From the NCBI RefSeq assembly GCF_003011965.1, contig NZ_PXWG01000011.1:42246-106245 (forward strand): DNA of 64,000 bases, in the 5' to 3' direction. Each line of letters begins with the position of its first letter. Position 1 is the stretch's first letter. This document shows positions 62,241 through 64,000 of the stretch, piece after piece. Source of the DNA: Streptosporangium nondiastaticum. GTDB taxonomy: Bacteria > Actinomycetota > Actinomycetes > Streptomycetales > Streptomycetaceae. Below the pieces are notes generated by a model. It worked only from the letters and a program-made list of their open reading frames with translations, had not been told where the DNA came from and searched no databases. A program made the position numbers and the translations under genes.

Positions 62241-62654
62241 ATGACCGAGCAGACCCCCGAAACCGAGCCCGCCCACGACCCCGAGGTGCTCCAGCTCGCC
62301 GCCAAGGTCTTCGACCTGGCGCGCCACGGCGACACCGACACGCTCGCCGCCTACGTGGACGCCGGCGTGCCGGCCAACCTCACCAACGACCGCGGCGACT
62401 CGCTGGTCATGCTGGCCGCCTACCACGGTCACCTCGACGCGGTGCTGGCCCTCCTGGAGCGCGGGGCGGACCCGAACCGGGCCAACGACCGCGGGCAGAC
62501 GCCCCTGGCGGGCGCCGTCTTCAAGGGGGAGGACGAGATCGTCCGCACGCTGCTGGCCCACGGCGCGGACCCCTCGGCGGGGGCGCCTTCCGCGGTGGAG
62601 GCGGCGGGCGTCTTCGGGCGGCAGGACCTGCTGGAGCTCTTCCGGGGCGAGTGA
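62241..62654 (+). CDS. Ankyrin repeat protein
   Basis: A 137-residue soluble protein made of about three to four ankyrin repeats: LARHGDTDTLAAYVDAGVPA, DSLVMLAAYHGHLDAVLALL, ERGADPNRANDRGQTPL and GEDEIVRTLLAHGADPSAG. Ankyrin repeats bind other proteins. Short stand-alone bacterial versions often sit beside catalase or toxin genes, but none is here. GGAGGA lies 9 bases before ATG 62241. Confidence 0.92.
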   Translation: MTEQTPETEPAHDPEVLQLAAKVFDLARHGDTDTLAAYVDAGVPANLTNDRGDSLVMLAAYHGHLDAVLALLERGADPNRANDRGQTPLAGAVFKGEDEIVRTLLAHGADPSAGAPSAVEAAGVFGRQDLLELFRGE

Positions 62655-62696
62655 GACCGCGTGGGGCCGCCGCCGCGAGGCGGCCTCGCGCCCGCG

Positions 62697-62730
62697 AACG
62701 GCCGGACCGGTCCCACCGGGACCGGCCGTT
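62697..62730. terminator. Hairpin after the ankyrin gene
   Basis: CCGGTCCC (62707-62714) and GGGACCGG (62718-62725) pair perfectly across ACC, extended by AACGGCC/GGCCGTT with a bulge (62697-62730). It lies 43 bases after the stop and between convergent genes. Confidence 0.7.
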
Positions 62731-62868
62731 CACGCTTCCCGGGCGGCCCGGCACCCGCCGCAACGTCCCTCTCTCAAAACTCTCTTACCTCCGCGCGCCA
62801 TCAACTGTCCATGTCCATCACCACCTGCCGCGGACGTCAACCAGCAGGGGCGGAACAAGCCGGTCGTC

Positions 62869-64000
62869 CTACCCGGCGGTGCCCAGCGCCAGTACGGCGT
62901 CCACACTGTCGGCCTCTTCCGCCCGCTTGTCCGGGCGGTACCGCACCACGCGCGCGAACCGCAGCGTCACCCCCGCCGGGTACCGGGAGGATCGCTGGAG
63001 GCCGTCGAAGGCGACCTCCACCACCAGCTCCGGCCGCACGGTCACCACGAAGCCGTCGTCGCCCACGGCCAGTTCGCGCAGCCGCTCCGTCTGCCACGCC
63101 AGCATCGCGTCCGTCATCCCCTTGAACGTCTTGCCGAGCATCGCGAAGGAGCCGTCCGGCCGCCGCGCCCCCAGGTGCAGGTTGGACAGCTTTCCCGTGC
63201 GCCGCCCGTGCCCCCACTCCGCCGCCAGCACCACCAGGTCCAGCGTGTGCACCGGCTTCACCTTCAGCCACGCGGATCCCCGCCGGCCCGCCGTGTAGGG
63301 CGCGTCCAGCGCCTTGACCACCACGCCCTCGTGGCCGCGCCGCAGCACCGCCTCCGCGAAGTCCCGCGCCGCGGCGCGGTCGTCCGCGTCCGCCGGGTCC
63401 GCGACCACCAGCCGCCGCACCCGCAGCGGCTCGGGCACCACCCGCGCCAGCTCCGCGTGGCGCCCGGCCGTGGGCAGCGCCAGCAGGTCGCGGCCGTCGA
63501 CGGCCAGCAGGTCGAAGAAGACCGGCGACAGCGGCACCGTCACCGCCGCCCCGGCCACGTCCAGTCGCGAACCGACCCGGCCCGCGGTCTCCTGGAACGG
63601 GCGCGGCCGGCCCTCCGCGTCCAGCGCGATCACCTCGCCGTCCAGCACCGCCGACGCCACCGGCAGTTCCCGCGCCGCGCGGCAGAGCTCGGGCAGCCGC
63701 TCGGTGATCTCCTCCAGCCTGCGCGTCCAGATCCGTACGGAGCCGCCGTCGCGGTGCACCTGGACGCGGATGCCGTCGAGCTTCTCCTCGACGGCGCACG
63801 GCCCGAGCCGGTCCAGCGCCTCGCCGACGTCCTTGGCGGTGTGTGCCAGCATCGGCAGCACCGGGCGCCCGACCTCTAGCCGGAAGTCCGCCAGCGCCGC
63901 CGGGCCCCGCGCCAGCAGCTCCCGGGCGACCGCGCCGAGCGAGCCGCCCAGCATCACCGCCCGCCGCACCTCGGCGGGGTCCGCGCCGGCGGCGGCCGCG
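62869..64000 (-). CDS. ATP-dependent DNA ligase (N-terminus beyond window)
   Basis: At least 376 residues of an ATP-dependent DNA ligase; the frame stays open to the right edge, so the start is outside. The upstream codons read [12 protein letters not shown], as in the N-terminal DNA-binding domain of the LigB type. The nucleotidyl lysine lies in [14 protein letters not shown] (motif I), then LDGEVIALD (motif III), [24 protein letters not shown] (motif IV) and [14 protein letters not shown] (motif V), then the OB-fold ([15 protein letters not shown]). It seals nicks in DNA and is additional to the essential NAD ligase LigA. Like LigB it lacks the polymerase and nuclease parts of LigD. Confidence 0.93.
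   Translation of the reverse strand, partial: AAAAGADPAEVRRAVMLGGSLGAVARELLARGPAALADFRLEVGRPVLPMLAHTAKDVGEALDRLGPCAVEEKLDGIRVQVHRDGGSVRIWTRRLEEITERLPELCRAARELPVASAVLDGEVIALDAEGRPRPFQETAGRVGSRLDVAGAAVTVPLSPVFFDLLAVDGRDLLALPTAGRHAELARVVPEPLRVRRLVVADPADADDRAAARDFAEAVLRRGHEGVVVKALDAPYTAGRRGSAWLKVKPVHTLDLVVLAAEWGHGRRTGKLSNLHLGARRPDGSFAMLGKTFKGMTDAMLAWQTERLRELAVGDDGFVVTVRPELVVEVAFDGLQRSSRYPAGVTLRFARVVRYRPDKRAEEADSVDAVLALGTAG

Overview
The window is high-GC actinobacterial chromosome, almost certainly from a Streptomyces or close relative. The evidence is the tight coding pattern with ATGA/GTGA overlaps, an RbpA gene behind a SigR-type promoter, an Lnt/polyprenol-phosphate-mannose synthase pair, a chitinase with DasR-like operators, many GTG starts, and a single rare TTA codon in a diguanylate cyclase gene.

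Left flank (1-9.5 kb): a SAM methyltransferase, a PAS-GGDEF-EAL c-di-GMP protein, a DUF779 protein, a TTA-containing GGDEF protein, a membrane-anchored beta-propeller protein, an AzlCD amino-acid exporter with a divergent Lrp regulator, and a GNAT plus an amino-acid-hydroxylase-like 2OG oxygenase.

Biosynthetic island (10.0-25.2 kb): fourteen same-strand genes, nearly all overlapping or within a few tens of bases of each other. They encode an alkylmalate-synthase-like enzyme, a MaoC hydratase, an IPNS-type oxygenase, a CitE-type lyase, a TauD-like protein, an alpha/beta hydrolase, an alpha-oxoamine synthase, an ornithine-cyclodeaminase-like enzyme, a Xaa-Pro peptidase, an AtzG/AtzE-like amidase pair, a methyltransferase, a drug exporter and an ATP-grasp-like enzyme. 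No NRPS, PKS or terpene core gene is present. The gene set suggests a small amino-ketone or pseudopeptide made from acyl-CoA, oxo-acid and amino-acid units. This is one of two candidates for an undescribed system.

Scar region (25.2-28.5 kb): lower-GC, gene-poor DNA with a secreted-protein remnant, a small protein tentatively resembling the Lsr2 dimerisation domain, a tyrosine-integrase C-terminal remnant, a possible HEPN protein, and a decayed 55-bp copy of the 3' end of the neighbouring aldehyde dehydrogenase gene. It looks like a degraded integrative element. The aldehyde dehydrogenase and its usual DUF779 partner lie 24.5 kb apart, which suggests that the intervening DNA was inserted between them.

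Metal region (31.5-47.3 kb): a holin-like protein, a Met/His-rich membrane protein, a divergent ECF sigma/zinc-finger anti-sigma pair, and a copper export operon (Met-rich membrane peptide, CopA ATPase, PCuAC chaperone). Divergent from that operon is a cytochrome P450 plus a Dit1/PvcA-type isocyanide synthase. Further right are a DhaL-DhaM fusion, a PP2C phosphatase, a PIG-L deacetylase and a FecBCD-type metallophore transporter. The P450/isocyanide and transporter operons carry the same promoter-like element (GGGAACC-N16-CGACTACC), so an isocyanide metallophore with its own uptake system is the second candidate.

Right flank (47.3-64 kb): mostly conserved Streptomyces genes: chitinase, acyl-CoA dehydrogenase, Lrp regulator, amidohydrolase, Lnt, Dpm1, FxsA, RbpA, YczE with a MocR regulator, an FtsK-like protein with a degenerate P-loop, an ankyrin protein and a truncated ATP-dependent DNA ligase. 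A cluster of 47-bp repeats lies at 59.8-60.0 kb. No tRNA, rRNA or CRISPR array was seen.
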